Below, piece by piece: positions 29,328-39,810 of a stretch of 64,000 nucleotides of DNA. The notes beneath the pieces were generated by a model. That model worked only from the letters and a program-made list of their open reading frames with translations. It ran no database searches and was not told the DNA's origin. Origin of the DNA: Allorhizobium sonneratiae (GTDB taxonomy: Bacteria; Pseudomonadota; Alphaproteobacteria; Rhizobiales; Rhizobiaceae); contig NZ_JAMKOJ010000007.1 of the NCBI RefSeq assembly GCF_023700755.1, positions 62,001-126,000 of the forward strand. Direction: 5' to 3'. The position numbers and the translations under genes are program-made. Within the stretch, counting starts at the first letter, position 1; every line of letters begins with the position of its first letter.

Positions 29328-29854
29328 AGTGGAAACGCCTCTTCCGTGAGATAAGGCCCGCCACCCACCGATTCGCGCGAGGACAAAAGAACGAAGCGCG
29401 AAACGAGAAAGGGCGCGGTCTGGAAATTGCCGCGCCCTGAAAGGTAGTGAATGACATCGTCAAGCCGTGCTGACTTCAACCGCGCCAGCGTCACATGCGG
29501 CGTGAATTTTCTGGGATCCGGCGGCAGGCCGATGCGCTGACAGATCCGCTCTATTTCACCTTGCAACGCGCTCATCTCGGCATTTTGCGTTACGCCAGCC
29601 CAGATGGAATGTGGCTTTTTCGAACCGAAAGAACCGATGCCGTTCAGGCTGAGGGAAAATTCGGGCCGGTCGATCCGGTCCAGACGGTCGACGATCTCGT
29701 CTGCCGTGCGGCCATCCACGTCTCCGATAAAGCGCAAGGTGATGTGATAGTTTTCCACATCGATCCACCGGGCTCCCGGAAGACCGCCGCGCAACAAAGA
29801 CAGGCTCAACGCCGCATTGCGCGGAATTTCGAGGGCAGTAAACAATCTCGGCAT
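29273..29854 (-). CDS. thpR: RNA 2',3'-cyclic phosphodiesterase (2'-5' RNA ligase family)
   Basis: The 193-residue 2H phosphoesterase has both HxT motifs, HITL (H37) and HVTL (H120). The start is ATG 29854 (MPRLFTALEIP) with GGGAG upstream; the longer frame to 29944 is not conserved. The enzyme hydrolyses 2',3'-cyclic phosphates on RNA, and the physiological target is unclear. Its final 18 codons lie inside the convergent phosphatase gene. Confidence 0.9.
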   Translation of the reverse strand: MPRLFTALEIPRNAALSLSLLRGGLPGARWIDVENYHITLRFIGDVDGRTADEIVDRLDRIDRPEFSLSLNGIGSFGSKKPHSIWAGVTQNAEMSALQGEIERICQRIGLPPDPRKFTPHVTLARLKSARLDDVIHYLSGRGNFQTAPFLVSRFVLLSSRESVGGGPYLTEEAFPLYESRAKANFATSLEHPW

Positions 29855-29967
29855 GGCGAGCTCCCCGAATTGAATGCAAATGCTGTTCAGGCGCTTGCGA
29901 ACCGGTAGCGGCACTTCACCAACGCCTGACCTGAATCGAATCATGCTTCTTAACGGTAAACAAGTCC

Positions 29968-30759
29968 CTAATTATGTTTATCCGCCAAAGCTTTTGCGAA
30001 GCTCAACACCGTGGGAAGCATATTGTGGACCATGACCTTCACCCCCTCGGCATTGGGATGCATGCCATCGGAGAGTTTGAGTTTCGGATTGGTCGCAACT
30101 CCTTGCAGAATGAAGGGATAGAAGGCCAGATGATATTTGTCCGCCAGACGCTTGTAGATCGGATTGAAGCGGCGACCATAATCCACGCCCATATTCGGCG
30201 GGGCAATCATGCCGACCAGCAGCACGGCGATCTTGCGCGCCTGCAGTTTCTGGATGATGGCGGCAAGATTGCGCTCGGTTTCCTCCGGGGCAATGCCACG
30301 CAGCGCATCATTGGCGCCCAGTTCGAGAATGACGCCATCGGTCCCGTCGGGAACAGACCAGTCTACCCGTGACAGACCGCCCTCGCTGGTGTCGCCCGAT
30401 ACGCCGGCATCGCCGATGCTGACATTGAGCCCCTTGTCCTGCAGCGCTTTTTCCAGCTGGCTGGTCAGGGATTGATCGCCGGGAAGCTGATAGCCAGCCA
30501 TCAGACTGTCGCCGAGGCCGATGATCTGCACTTGCCGTTCGGTCACCGGGACATCGGTGATGGTGTCGTCATTGTTTTGTAACGGCGCAAGGGCAGACGC
30601 AGGTGGCTGGTCCTGCCCAGGATTTGCCACCGGCGCCTGAACGGCGACCGGGTTTGAGCTGGAATCCTGCGCCGTGGCTGCTGGCGAAAGCGCGCAAACG
30701 CCCAGCAGACCGGACACAAGAAAGATTGCGAAGTGGAGACGGCCTGCTTTAAGATGCAT
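29968..30759 (-). CDS. SGNH-family arylesterase/lysophospholipase (TesA type)
   Basis: The 263-residue protein has a signal peptide (about 1-30, ending ATAQD), a Pro/Ala-rich linker of about 45 residues, and an SGNH hydrolase domain: GLGDSLMAGY (Ser85), GDAGVSGDTS, GANDALRG (Asn) and DGMHPN (Asp231, His234). It should act in the periplasm on esters or lysophospholipids. It is divergent from an ABC ATPase/permease pair, the same arrangement as tesA with ybbA-ybbP in E. coli. Confidence 0.9.
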   Translation of the reverse strand: MHLKAGRLHFAIFLVSGLLGVCALSPAATAQDSSSNPVAVQAPVANPGQDQPPASALAPLQNNDDTITDVPVTERQVQIIGLGDSLMAGYQLPGDQSLTSQLEKALQDKGLNVSIGDAGVSGDTSEGGLSRVDWSVPDGTDGVILELGANDALRGIAPEETERNLAAIIQKLQARKIAVLLVGMIAPPNMGVDYGRRFNPIYKRLADKYHLAFYPFILQGVATNPKLKLSDGMHPNAEGVKVMVHNMLPTVLSFAKALADKHN

Positions 30760-30837
30760 GAGAACTGTCCTAAGTTCATGGGAACCATAACCCCGCGGTG
30801 CGGATGTTCACTTTACTCTATATAGGGCCTAAAGCGC

Positions 30838-31554
30838 GTGAGCAAAACGATCATTCAGTTACGCAGAGCCGATCTTACACTCGGATCGGGAGCGGCCCGC
30901 GTGCATGTGCTGAAAAGCATCGATCTCGACATCGCCGAAGGCCTGTCAGTCGGCATTGTCGGCCCATCGGGATCGGGAAAATCCACACTTCTGATGGTCA
31001 TGGCCGGTCTGGAGCGGCTTGATTCGGGGGAAATTCATGTGAAGGACACACCCCTCCATGCGATGAGCGAGGATGCGGTGGCCGATTTTCGCGGCCGCAA
31101 TATCGGCATCGTCTTTCAGTCCTTTCATCTGATCGCCAATATGACGGCACTCGAAAATGTCGCCGTGCCGCTGGAGCTGGCCAATGTGCCCCATGCCTTC
31201 GATATTGCCCGCAAGGAATTGCAGGCCGTCGGCCTTGGTGAACGTCTCGGCCATTATCCAGGCCAGCTCTCCGGCGGAGAACAGCAGCGCGTAGCGATTG
31301 CCCGCGCGCTTGCCCCATCGCCTTCGGTGCTGATTGCCGACGAACCGACCGGCAATCTCGATGGCGCCACGGGCCGCCAGATCGCCGATCTTCTCTTTGC
31401 CAAACAGGTGGAGCGGCGCATGACGCTGGTGCTGGTCACCCATGACGTCAGCCTTGCCTCGCGTTGCGAAAGACAGATCAAGGTGCGATCCGGGCGCATC
31501 GAACAGACAGGCGACAGTATCCGGGAGGGCGACCGCAAGGCGCTTCCGGCATGA
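30838..31554 (+). CDS. ABC transporter ATP-binding protein (YbbA/LolD-like)
   Basis: The 238-residue ATPase has Walker A GPSGSGKST (42-50), signature LSGGEQQR near 144, and Walker B VLIADEPTGNLD. The MacB/LolD-type sequence pairs with FtsX-like permeases. The start is a GTG at 30838 and the stop overlaps the permease ATG (ATGA), so they form one coupled unit. With the esterase gene across 78 bp this resembles E. coli ybbA. Confidence 0.92.
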   Translation: MSKTIIQLRRADLTLGSGAARVHVLKSIDLDIAEGLSVGIVGPSGSGKSTLLMVMAGLERLDSGEIHVKDTPLHAMSEDAVADFRGRNIGIVFQSFHLIANMTALENVAVPLELANVPHAFDIARKELQAVGLGERLGHYPGQLSGGEQQRVAIARALAPSPSVLIADEPTGNLDGATGRQIADLLFAKQVERRMTLVLVTHDVSLASRCERQIKVRSGRIEQTGDSIREGDRKALPA

Positions 31555-34100
31555 GTGCTCCGATGGTGCGCCGCCTGAAGACAGCTTTCCGGCTGGCCTT
31601 GCGCGAATTGCGCGGCGGGCTGAAAGGATTTTACATCTTTCTCGCCTGTATCGCCCTTGGCACGGGATCGATTGCGGCGGTCAATTCGGTGTCCACCGCC
31701 ATCACCCGTTCCATCGAGAATCAGGGCCAGACTCTGCTGGGCGGCGATATCCGCTTCGAACTGACCAACCGCCCCGCCAGCCCTGAGGAGCTGGGCTATC
31801 TGCAAAGCCTGGGAAAACTGACGGTCACAACCAGTCTGCGCTCCATGGCCAGGCTGAGCGACGGCTCCGATCAGGCGCTGGTGGACATCAAGGCCGTGGA
31901 TCAGGCCTATCCTCTTTATGGTCATTTTGTCGCCAGTCCTGACAAGCCTCTCTCCACACTTCTGGCGGAAACACCGGAAGGCTATGGTGCTGTGGTCGCT
32001 CCGCTGCTTCTCGACCGGCTGCGGTTGAAGCTCGGCGATACCCTGATGATCGGCGCTGCCCCTTTCGTCATTACCGGAACGGTGGCAACAGAGCCGGATG
32101 CCGCCTCCGATGGAATAGGGTTTGCCCCGCGCATTCTGGTCGCTGCCGCAGCCCTGAAGAACACGCATCTGATCCAGACCGGCAGCCTGGTGCAATATGC
32201 CTACAAGATCCGGCTCGGGCCTGGTGCTCTGCCGGTCAAAACCCTTGAAAAGGCAGCAAATGAGCGCTTCCCGGATGCCGGATGGGCAACCCGCACCCGT
32301 TACAATGCAGCGCCCGGCCTGACCGATAACATCACCCGCTTTTCGCAATTTCTCACGCTGGTCGGCCTGACCGCGCTGATTGTCGGTGGTGTGGGCGTGG
32401 CCAATGCGGTGCGCGCCTTTCTCGACAGCAAACGCAGCGTCATCGCCACGCTCAAATGTCTGGGCGCACCCGCCTTTACCGTGGTTGCAGTTTATCTGTT
32501 CCAGATCATGCTGGTCGCCAGTCTCGGCATAGCCGCCGGGCTTCTCCTGGGCGCGGTCTCGCCCTGGATCGCCTGTTACTATTTGGCACAATTCCTGCCG
32601 ATCCACCCCGATCTTTCCCTGTATCCCGGCGCATTGCTGCTGGCACTCGTCTTCGGCGCGCTGACAACACTCGCCTTTGCGCTGATGCCGCTTGGACGGG
32701 CGCGGGAGGTTCCGGCCACCGCCCTGTTTCGCGAACAGGGATTTGAGGCGCGTCGCCTGCCGTCCTGGCCTTATGTTGTGGCCGCGGGGCTTGCCATCGG
32801 GGCGCTTGGCCTTCTGGCGGTGATCACAGCCTATGACCGGCGGCTGGCAATTTTCTTCCTCATTGCCATGGCAGCAAGCTTTGCCGTTTTGCGCGCCGTT
32901 GCCTGGGGCGTGGCCGCGCTGGCGCGCAAGAGCCCACGCCTGCCTTCTCCGGCGCTCAGGCTTGCCATCGGCAATATCTACCGACCCGGCGCCTTGACCT
33001 CCTCGGTCATTCTGTCGCTTGGCCTCGGGCTGGCGTTGCTGGTGTCGATCTCGATGATCGATGGCAATCTGCGCCGCAATCTGAGTGGTGAGCTGGCCGA
33101 AAAAGCCCCGAATTTCTTTTTCATCGACATTCAGCGCGATCAGCTTGAGGGGTTTCGTTCATTGGTGAAAAAGCTCGATCCCGCCGGACGGATCGAGGAG
33201 GTGCCGATGTTGCGGGGCCGGATCGTGGCGCTTGACGGAACGGAAGTGCACGCCAAAAATGTTCCCTCCGAAGGTCGTTGGGTGCTGCGCGGCGATCGCG
33301 GCATTACCTATGCCGCTGAACCGCCGAAAAATGCGACCGTCAGCGAAGGTGCATGGTGGGCGCCCGATTACAAGGGAGAGCCGCTTGTCTCCTTCTCTGA
33401 AACGGAAGGCAAGGCACTGGGGCTGAAGCTAGGCGACACTGTTACCGTGAATGTTCTGGGCCGGACCGTCACGGCGAAAATCGCCAATTTCCGCAAGGTG
33501 AACTGGCAATCCCTGTCGATCAACTTCGTCATGATCTTCTCGCCCAACACCTTTGCCGGTGCACCCCATGCCTGGATCGCGACATTGACCGATCCGGCAG
33601 CCGGTCCGCAGGAAGAAGCCGATATTGTCAGAACCGTGACCAGAACCTATCCGACGATCACCAGTGTACGGGTGAAGGAAGCGCTCAGCGTCGTCAACGA
33701 CATTCTTGGCCAACTGGGCGAGGCAATCCGGGCGGCGGCCGCCATTGCGCTGTTTTCCTCGGTTCTGGTTCTGTCCGGGGCCCTTGCCGCCGGAAATCGC
33801 AGCCGCACCCATGATGCCGTCGTTTTGAAGACGCTCGGTGCAACCCGCATGATGCTGATCCGCGCTTTCACCTACGAATATCTGCTGCTTGGATTGTCAA
33901 CCGGTTTGTTTGCGCTGATGGCGGGCAGTATCGCCGGCTGGTTTGTCGTCAACCAGATCATGAAACTGCCGGCGGTGTTTTTGCCAACCGTGGCTATTGC
34001 CACCGTGGCAGTGGCGCTGATTGCCACCATCGGCATCGGCCTGATCGGCACCTGGCGTGTTCTGGGCCAGAAAGCGGCCCCGGTGCTCAGGGAGTTATAG
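31551..34100 (+). CDS. FtsX-family ABC permease, YbbP type
   Basis: This 849-residue protein starts MSAPMVRRLKTAFRLAL at 31551 and has about ten hydrophobic segments in YbbP layout: an N-terminal helix (22-44), a large periplasmic domain, an FtsX domain (near 260-400), two central helices (about 405-470), a second periplasmic domain, and a C-terminal FtsX domain (about 720-849). It probably moves lipids or lipoproteins, or works mechanically rather than as a pore; the substrate is unknown. Confidence 0.9.
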   Translation: MSAPMVRRLKTAFRLALRELRGGLKGFYIFLACIALGTGSIAAVNSVSTAITRSIENQGQTLLGGDIRFELTNRPASPEELGYLQSLGKLTVTTSLRSMARLSDGSDQALVDIKAVDQAYPLYGHFVASPDKPLSTLLAETPEGYGAVVAPLLLDRLRLKLGDTLMIGAAPFVITGTVATEPDAASDGIGFAPRILVAAAALKNTHLIQTGSLVQYAYKIRLGPGALPVKTLEKAANERFPDAGWATRTRYNAAPGLTDNITRFSQFLTLVGLTALIVGGVGVANAVRAFLDSKRSVIATLKCLGAPAFTVVAVYLFQIMLVASLGIAAGLLLGAVSPWIACYYLAQFLPIHPDLSLYPGALLLALVFGALTTLAFALMPLGRAREVPATALFREQGFEARRLPSWPYVVAAGLAIGALGLLAVITAYDRRLAIFFLIAMAASFAVLRAVAWGVAALARKSPRLPSPALRLAIGNIYRPGALTSSVILSLGLGLALLVSISMIDGNLRRNLSGELAEKAPNFFFIDIQRDQLEGFRSLVKKLDPAGRIEEVPMLRGRIVALDGTEVHAKNVPSEGRWVLRGDRGITYAAEPPKNATVSEGAWWAPDYKGEPLVSFSETEGKALGLKLGDTVTVNVLGRTVTAKIANFRKVNWQSLSINFVMIFSPNTFAGAPHAWIATLTDPAAGPQEEADIVRTVTRTYPTITSVRVKEALSVVNDILGQLGEAIRAAAAIALFSSVLVLSGALAAGNRSRTHDAVVLKTLGATRMMLIRAFTYEYLLLGLSTGLFALMAGSIAGWFVVNQIMKLPAVFLPTVAIATVAVALIATIGIGLIGTWRVLGQKAAPVLREL

Positions 34101-34287
34101 CGTAGAGGGGTGGGATAGATCCTGTCACGCGATCATGACAAGAGTTTAAGCTTTCGCCTCTTGTATCTTGATCCAAGGACTCACATATTATTACCGGCAA
34201 AGCTGAAGTTCCGCAGCCGCGCTCGGCCTTATCCGCACAGGAAAGCCCCGAAACGTGACAGAAACGGAACTTAATTGAGAGGAAACA

Positions 34288-35022
34288 ATGTCTGACTTTC
34301 GCAACTATCAGGCTCGCAGCGGCGCTCGTTCCGCCGAGGTGATCGATCAGGGCCTGCGCGCTTACATGCTCAAGGTGTATAACCTGATGGCGCTCGGTCT
34401 GGCGATTACCGGCATCGCTGCTTTTCTGGCATTTCAGTTCGCGATCGACAACGGGCAGCTGACAGCCTTCGGTCAGGCGATTTACGTCAGCCCGTTGAAG
34501 TGGGTGGTCATTTTCGCTCCCGTGGCTCTGGTGTTCTTCCTGAGTTTCAGGATCAATTCCATGAGCGTTTCCGCAGCTCAAACCACCTTCTGGGCCTATG
34601 CCGCCCTTGTCGGTCTGTCGCTGTCGTCGCTGGCGCTGATTTATACCGGCCAGAGCATCGTCCAGACCTTCTTCGTCACCGCGGCCTCCTTCGGCGCGCT
34701 GTCGCTTTATGGCTACACGACGAAACGTGATCTGAGCGCCATCGGCTCCTTCATGATCATGGGCCTGTTCGGCGTGATCATTGCCTCGCTGGTCAATATT
34801 TTCCTGCAATCTTCTGCGGTGGCTTTTGCCATCTCGATCCTGGGCGTGGTGATTTTTGCCGGTCTGACCGCCTATGACACGCAGAAGATCAAGGAAATGT
34901 ATTACGAGCGTGATGGCTATGAAGTCGCCTCCCGCAAGGCGATCATGGGTGCGCTGACGCTTTACCTCGACTTTATCAACCTGTTCATGTTCCTGCTGCG
35001 TTTCCTCGGCGACCGCCGTTAA
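34288..35022 (+). CDS. Bax inhibitor-1/YccA family membrane protein
   Basis: The 244-residue protein has seven hydrophobic helices and the family features FVTAASFGALSLYGY and AFAISILGVVIFAGLTAYDTQKIKEMY near the C-terminus, with the conserved Asp of TAYDTQ. Bacterial members are implicated in calcium leak and membrane protease interaction. The ATG follows GAGAGGAAACA. It ends with a strong hairpin terminator and stands alone. Confidence 0.92.
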   Translation: MSDFRNYQARSGARSAEVIDQGLRAYMLKVYNLMALGLAITGIAAFLAFQFAIDNGQLTAFGQAIYVSPLKWVVIFAPVALVFFLSFRINSMSVSAAQTTFWAYAALVGLSLSSLALIYTGQSIVQTFFVTAASFGALSLYGYTTKRDLSAIGSFMIMGLFGVIIASLVNIFLQSSAVAFAISILGVVIFAGLTAYDTQKIKEMYYERDGYEVASRKAIMGALTLYLDFINLFMFLLRFLGDRR

Positions 35023-35043
35023 TCGACAGGATCAAGAATGACA

Positions 35044-35069
35044 AAAGGGCGGCTTTCGGGCCGCCCTTT
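35044..35069 (+). terminator. Terminator of BI-1 gene
   Basis: AAAGGGCGGC (35044-35053) pairs with GCCGCCCTTT (35060-35069) across a 6-nt loop, 22 bp past the stop. Confidence 0.85.
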
Positions 35070-35125
35070 CTGTTTGCCATAGGAGCATCATTGTCCGACG
35101 TTCCAGTGCGTCGGATCTGTCGGTA

Positions 35126-35980
35126 TCATTTCGTCAGATGAACGCGAAAGGCATCGGCATAATCGGGATGCCAGCGCGACAGCGGCGGACGGTTTTCGAT
35201 GATGTCGCCCATGGCCCAGGCCATGCGCTTTTCATCGGTTTTGCGATCGACATCATTGTCCGGGCAGAGAATATAGAAATCTCCGCGCTTCAGGCTTTCC
35301 AGCATGAAATCCACTGTTTCTTCCGGCGTCCAGGCCCCTGCCGGCCGTTCCGTGCGGCCATTGGCCGTCAGGCCGGTGAAGACGAAGCCCGGGATCAGCA
35401 GATGCGCCGACACGGTGCAGCCGGGCGTGTTGCGCAATTCATGCTCCAGCGCCTCGGTAAACACCTTCACCCCCGCCTTGGCGACATTATAGGCCGGATC
35501 GCCCGGCGGCGTGGTGATGCCCTGTTTCGAGCCGGTATTGATGATCATCGCCGCCTCCGCATGGCCGATCATGCCGGGGGCAAAAACCCGTGTGCCATGG
35601 ATGACGCCCATCAGGTTGACGGAAAGCACATTGTCCCAGTTCATTTTCGGGCCAAACAGGCTCGACCCCGGCTGGATGCCGGCATTGTTCATCAGAAGAT
35701 GCACCCGGCCAAACCGCTGCAAAACGGCCCGTTCCAGCGCCTCCAGCTCATCCAGTTTGCTGACATCGGTTTCGATGGCGACGATATCGTGATCCGGATC
35801 GGCGGAAAGACCGGCAACCTGCTTGCGGGCCTCCGCCAGTCTGTCGCCGGGAAGATCTGCAAGCACCACGCACATGCCAGCCTTGGCAAAAGCCTTTGCC
35901 GCGGCAAGGCCAATGCCGGAGGCAGCGCCCGTCACCACGGCAACCTTGTCCTTTGCAATCACCGAGGAATATTCCGTCAT
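35126..35980 (-). CDS. Short-chain dehydrogenase/reductase
   Basis: The 284-residue classical SDR has TGAASGIG at residues 17-24 (NAD(P) binding), NNAGIQ near 105, and YNVAK as the catalytic Tyr-Lys pair, with Ser/Thr in NTGSKQG. Asp (VLADLPGD) at the end of the second strand suggests NAD preference. The substrate is unknown. It is divergent from argG and is not in an evident operon. Confidence 0.9.
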   Translation of the reverse strand: MTEYSSVIAKDKVAVVTGAASGIGLAAAKAFAKAGMCVVLADLPGDRLAEARKQVAGLSADPDHDIVAIETDVSKLDELEALERAVLQRFGRVHLLMNNAGIQPGSSLFGPKMNWDNVLSVNLMGVIHGTRVFAPGMIGHAEAAMIINTGSKQGITTPPGDPAYNVAKAGVKVFTEALEHELRNTPGCTVSAHLLIPGFVFTGLTANGRTERPAGAWTPEETVDFMLESLKRGDFYILCPDNDVDRKTDEKRMAWAMGDIIENRPPLSRWHPDYADAFRVHLTK

Positions 35981-36231
35981 GCTTCATCCTCCTGTTTCGT
36001 TGATTGTCGAGTGAACCATATGGGACAGTTTTTGCGACATTCAAATGACCTGGATGAGAACCGGGCACAGGACCTGGCAATGGCTGGGCGAATGGGCTGG
36101 CTGATAGCATCGCGGCAAAACGCTCCTGCCCAAACACTGCTTATGCCTTGCACGACGATTGAAAGCGGATAAAAGAAGACATGACCGGGCCTGACCAAAG
36201 CCCTTTCCTTGCAACAGACGGACCTTCTCTC

Positions 36232-37455
36232 ATGGCGCTTCCCAAAGACGTGAAAAAAGTCGTTCTCGCCTATTCCGGCGGTCTCGACACCTCGATCATC
36301 CTGAAATGGCTGCAAACCGAACTCGGAGCGGAGGTCGTGACCTTTACCGCCGATCTCGGCCAGGGCGAGGAACTGGAACCGGCGCGCAAGAAGGCCGAAA
36401 TGCTCGGCATCAAGGAAATTTTCATCGAAGACGTGCGCGAGGAATTCGTCCGCGATTTCGTCTTCCCGATGTTCCGCGCCAATGCCGTCTATGAAGGCGT
36501 CTATCTGCTCGGCACCTCGATTGCCCGGCCGCTGATCTCCAAGCACCTCATCGAAATCGCCAAAAAGACCGGCGCCGACGCCATTGCCCACGGCGCAACC
36601 GGCAAGGGCAATGATCAGGTGCGTTTCGAAATGTCGGCCTATGCACTCAACCCCGACATCAAGATCATCGCGCCGTGGCGCGACTGGTCGTTCAAGAGCC
36701 GTACCGACCTTCTGAACTTTGCCGAAGAACATCAGATTCCTGTCGCCAAGGACAAGAAGGGCGAAGCCCCTTTCTCCGTTGACGCCAACCTGCTGCACTC
36801 CTCCTCCGAGGGCAAGGTTCTGGAAGATCCCTCCAAGGAAGCACCGGAATATGTGCATATGCGCACGATTTCGCCGGAGGCCGCTCCCGACAAGGCGACC
36901 GTCATCAAGATCGGCTTCCGCAAGGGCGATGCCTGCTCGATCAACGGCGTTGAAATGTCGCCCGCGACGCTTCTGGCCGAGCTGAACAATTATGGCCGCG
37001 ACAACGGCATCGGCCGCCTCGATCTGGTTGAAAACCGCTTCGTCGGCATGAAGAGCCGCGGCGTCTACGAGACCCCCGGTGGCACCATCCTGCTTGCTGC
37101 CCACCGCGCCATTGAAAGCATCACGCTCGACCGGGGTGCCGCTCACCTCAAGGATGAGTTGATGCCGCGCTATGCCGAACTCATCTATTACGGTTTCTGG
37201 TTCTCGCCGGAGCGCGAAATGTTGCAGGCGCTGATCGACAAGAGCCAGGAACATGTCGAGGGCGAAGTGACGCTGAAGCTCTACAAGGGCAATGTCATGG
37301 TCATCGGCCGCGAGAGCGACAAGTCGCTCTATTCCGACACGCTCGTCACCTTCGAGGACGATCAGGGCGCTTACGACCAGAAGGACGCCGCCGGCTTCAT
37401 CAAGCTCAATGCGCTGCGCCTGCGTACACTCGCCAAGCGCAATCTCGGCAAGTAA
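36232..37455 (+). CDS. argG: Argininosuccinate synthase
   Basis: ArgG joins citrulline and aspartate using ATP. From ATG 36232 ([21 protein letters not shown]) it has 407 residues, the expected size; an ATG at 36181 would add 17 residues lacking homology but has an AAGAAGAC before it. The ATP-pyrophosphatase P-loop SGGLDTS lies at 15-21, with [13 protein letters not shown] and SGYVHMR-like substrate segments later. It is monocistronic. Confidence 0.95.
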   Translation: MALPKDVKKVVLAYSGGLDTSIILKWLQTELGAEVVTFTADLGQGEELEPARKKAEMLGIKEIFIEDVREEFVRDFVFPMFRANAVYEGVYLLGTSIARPLISKHLIEIAKKTGADAIAHGATGKGNDQVRFEMSAYALNPDIKIIAPWRDWSFKSRTDLLNFAEEHQIPVAKDKKGEAPFSVDANLLHSSSEGKVLEDPSKEAPEYVHMRTISPEAAPDKATVIKIGFRKGDACSINGVEMSPATLLAELNNYGRDNGIGRLDLVENRFVGMKSRGVYETPGGTILLAAHRAIESITLDRGAAHLKDELMPRYAELIYYGFWFSPEREMLQALIDKSQEHVEGEVTLKLYKGNVMVIGRESDKSLYSDTLVTFEDDQGAYDQKDAAGFIKLNALRLRTLAKRNLGK

Positions 37456-37489
37456 GGGCCTTCTTCCTGCAAACCGGTTCTGCCTTTCT

Positions 37490-37640
37490 CGACGTCATCC
37501 TCGCCCTTGTGGCGAGGATCTGCCTTGCTTGGCAGACATACTCGACCGGGACGACGTGGAGGGAGTTTCATACACGCGAAACGTCCTGCGCGCGGTAAAT
37601 CCCGGCACATGCTCGGGTCAGGCCCGAGCATGAGGGAGAA
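37490..37640. repeat. Cluster of small palindromes after argG
   Basis: CCTCGCC/GGCGAGG, TCTGCC/GGCAGA and the 10-bp stem CATGCTCGGG (37608-37617)/CCCGAGCATG (37623-37632) follow one another in the argG-peptidase gap. They resemble rhizobial REP-like intergenic repeats; a terminator role for argG is possible. Confidence 0.6.
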
Positions 37641-37743
37641 AGGGCAACGTGCCCTTCCACATTGCCGCGAATTTCCAAATTCGGGTTCGCGTTTGCCGTG
37701 GAATGTCCTATATCTGATCTGAAAGACGAGAAGGATATGCCCC

Positions 37744-39810
37744 ATGAGTTCTGCCGCAAACGCCTATGAAACCCTGACATCCTGGACCGGACAGCATGGA
37801 TTGCCGCGTTTCGACGCCATCCGTGACGAGGATTTCGCCCCGGCTTTCGAGGCGGCCCTGCTCAACCATGCAGCGGAAATCGACGAGATCGCCGGAAATC
37901 CGCAAGCACCCACCTTCGACAACACCATTACCGCACTGGAAATCGCAGGCGACGGGTTGTCGCGCGTCTCAGCTCTCTTCTGGAACAAGGCGGGCGCTGA
38001 CACCAACAGCACGATCCAGGCGCTGGAGCGTGACATTGCGCCGAAACTGTCGCGTCATTACTCGAAAATCAGCATGAATGCCGCTCTTTTTGCCCGCGTC
38101 GATGCGCTGTGGCAGGCGCGCGATACGCTGGGTCTGACGCTGGAACAGACCCGTGTGCTGGAGCGCCACTGGAAAGGCTTTGTCCGTTCGGGCGCAAAAC
38201 TGGCCAAGGACCAGCAGGAACGGCTGGCGGCGATCAACGAGCGGCTGGCCAGCCTTGGCGCCAATTTCGGCCAGAATGTGCTGGGCGACGAATCGAGCTG
38301 GGCGTTGCCGCTTGAAAAAGAAGAGGAACTTGCCGGTCTGCCGGAATTTCTGCTCGACGCCATGGCCGCAGCCGCCAAGGCACGCGGCAAGGGCGAGGCC
38401 TATGCGGTGACCCTGTCGCGCTCGGTGATCGTACCCTTTCTGACCTTTTCCGAGCGCCGTGATCTGCGCGAAATCGCCTTCAAGGCCTGGGTGGCGCGGG
38501 GCGAAAATGGCGGCGAACGCGACAATCGCGCCATCGTCAAGGAAACGCTTTCGCTGCGCAAGGAGAAAGCCACTCTGCTCGGCTACGCCAATTTCGCCGC
38601 CTACAAGCTCGACAACACCATGGCCAAGACGCCGGAGGCGGTGAACACCCTCTTGATGCGGGTCTGGGACAAGGCCGTCAGCCAGGCGAAAAAGGAAGAG
38701 GCTGATCTCGAAACTCTGATTGCCGCCGAGGGCAAGAACCATGCGGTCGCCCCCTGGGACTGGCGCTATTATGCGGAAAAGCTGCGCAGTGAACGGTTCA
38801 ATTTCTCCGAAGCTGAGCTCAAGCCCTATCTGCAACTGGAAAAGATCATCGAGGCCTGCTTCGCCGTTGCCGAAAAACTCTTCGCGATCAAGGCTGTTGC
38901 TCGCTCGGACATCACCGGCTATCACCCGGATGTCCGCGTTTATGAAATCCGCAATCTTGATGGCAGCCTGAAAGCGCTGTTCCTCGGCGATTATTTCGCC
39001 CGTTCGTCGAAGCGCTCGGGTGCCTGGATGAGTTCCTTCCAGTCACAGCACCGGCTGACCTTGAAAAATGGTGCGGCAGGCGAATTGCCGATCATCTATA
39101 ATGTCTGCAATTTCGCCAAACCGGCAGAAGGCAAGCCGGCACTGCTTTCGCTCGATGACGCCCGCACGCTGTTTCACGAATTCGGTCATGCGCTGCACGG
39201 CATGTTGTCGGATGTCACCTATCCCTCCGTCTCCGGCACAGGCGTGTCGCGCGATTTCGTCGAGCTGCCCTCGCAGCTTTACGAACACTGGCTGACCGTG
39301 CCGGATGTTCTCAAAACCTATGCGGTTCATTATAAAACCGGCGAACCGATGCCTGAGGCCCTGCTCGACAAGGTTCTGGCGGCACAGACCTTCAATGCCG
39401 GTTTCGACACGGTGGAGTTCACCTCTTCCGCACTGGTGGATATGGCCTTCCACACCCATGAAGGCGAGGTGGACGATCCGATGGCGGTGCAGAAAGAGGT
39501 GCTTTCCAGGATCGGCATGCCGTCAGCCATCGTCATGCGCCATGCCACGCCGCATTTCCAGCATGTGTTTTCCGGTGACGGCTATTCAGCCGGCTATTAT
39601 TCCTACATGTGGTCGGAAGTGCTCGACGCCGATGCTTTCGAAGCCTTTGAGGAAACCGGCAATGTCTTCGACCCTGCCATGGCGGAACGGCTGAAGACGC
39701 ATGTCTATGCCATTGGCGGCGCTGTCGATCCGGAAGAGACCTACAAGGCCTTTCGTGGTCGTCTGCCGAGCCCGGACGCCATGCTGAAAAAGCGCGGACT
39801 TGCCGCCTGA
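37744..39810 (+). CDS. M3-family metallopeptidase (oligopeptidase A / Dcp type)
   Basis: The 688-residue zinc peptidase carries HEFGH (H478, E479, H482) with the downstream Glu in the SGTGVSRDFVELPSQ segment. GYYSYMWSEVLDADAF near the C-terminus is typical of the family. No signal peptide is seen, so it is likely cytosolic and degrades short peptides. The gene is isolated, between palindromic repeats and typA. Confidence 0.93.
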   Translation: MSSAANAYETLTSWTGQHGLPRFDAIRDEDFAPAFEAALLNHAAEIDEIAGNPQAPTFDNTITALEIAGDGLSRVSALFWNKAGADTNSTIQALERDIAPKLSRHYSKISMNAALFARVDALWQARDTLGLTLEQTRVLERHWKGFVRSGAKLAKDQQERLAAINERLASLGANFGQNVLGDESSWALPLEKEEELAGLPEFLLDAMAAAAKARGKGEAYAVTLSRSVIVPFLTFSERRDLREIAFKAWVARGENGGERDNRAIVKETLSLRKEKATLLGYANFAAYKLDNTMAKTPEAVNTLLMRVWDKAVSQAKKEEADLETLIAAEGKNHAVAPWDWRYYAEKLRSERFNFSEAELKPYLQLEKIIEACFAVAEKLFAIKAVARSDITGYHPDVRVYEIRNLDGSLKALFLGDYFARSSKRSGAWMSSFQSQHRLTLKNGAAGELPIIYNVCNFAKPAEGKPALLSLDDARTLFHEFGHALHGMLSDVTYPSVSGTGVSRDFVELPSQLYEHWLTVPDVLKTYAVHYKTGEPMPEALLDKVLAAQTFNAGFDTVEFTSSALVDMAFHTHEGEVDDPMAVQKEVLSRIGMPSAIVMRHATPHFQHVFSGDGYSAGYYSYMWSEVLDADAFEAFEETGNVFDPAMAERLKTHVYAIGGAVDPEETYKAFRGRLPSPDAMLKKRGLAA

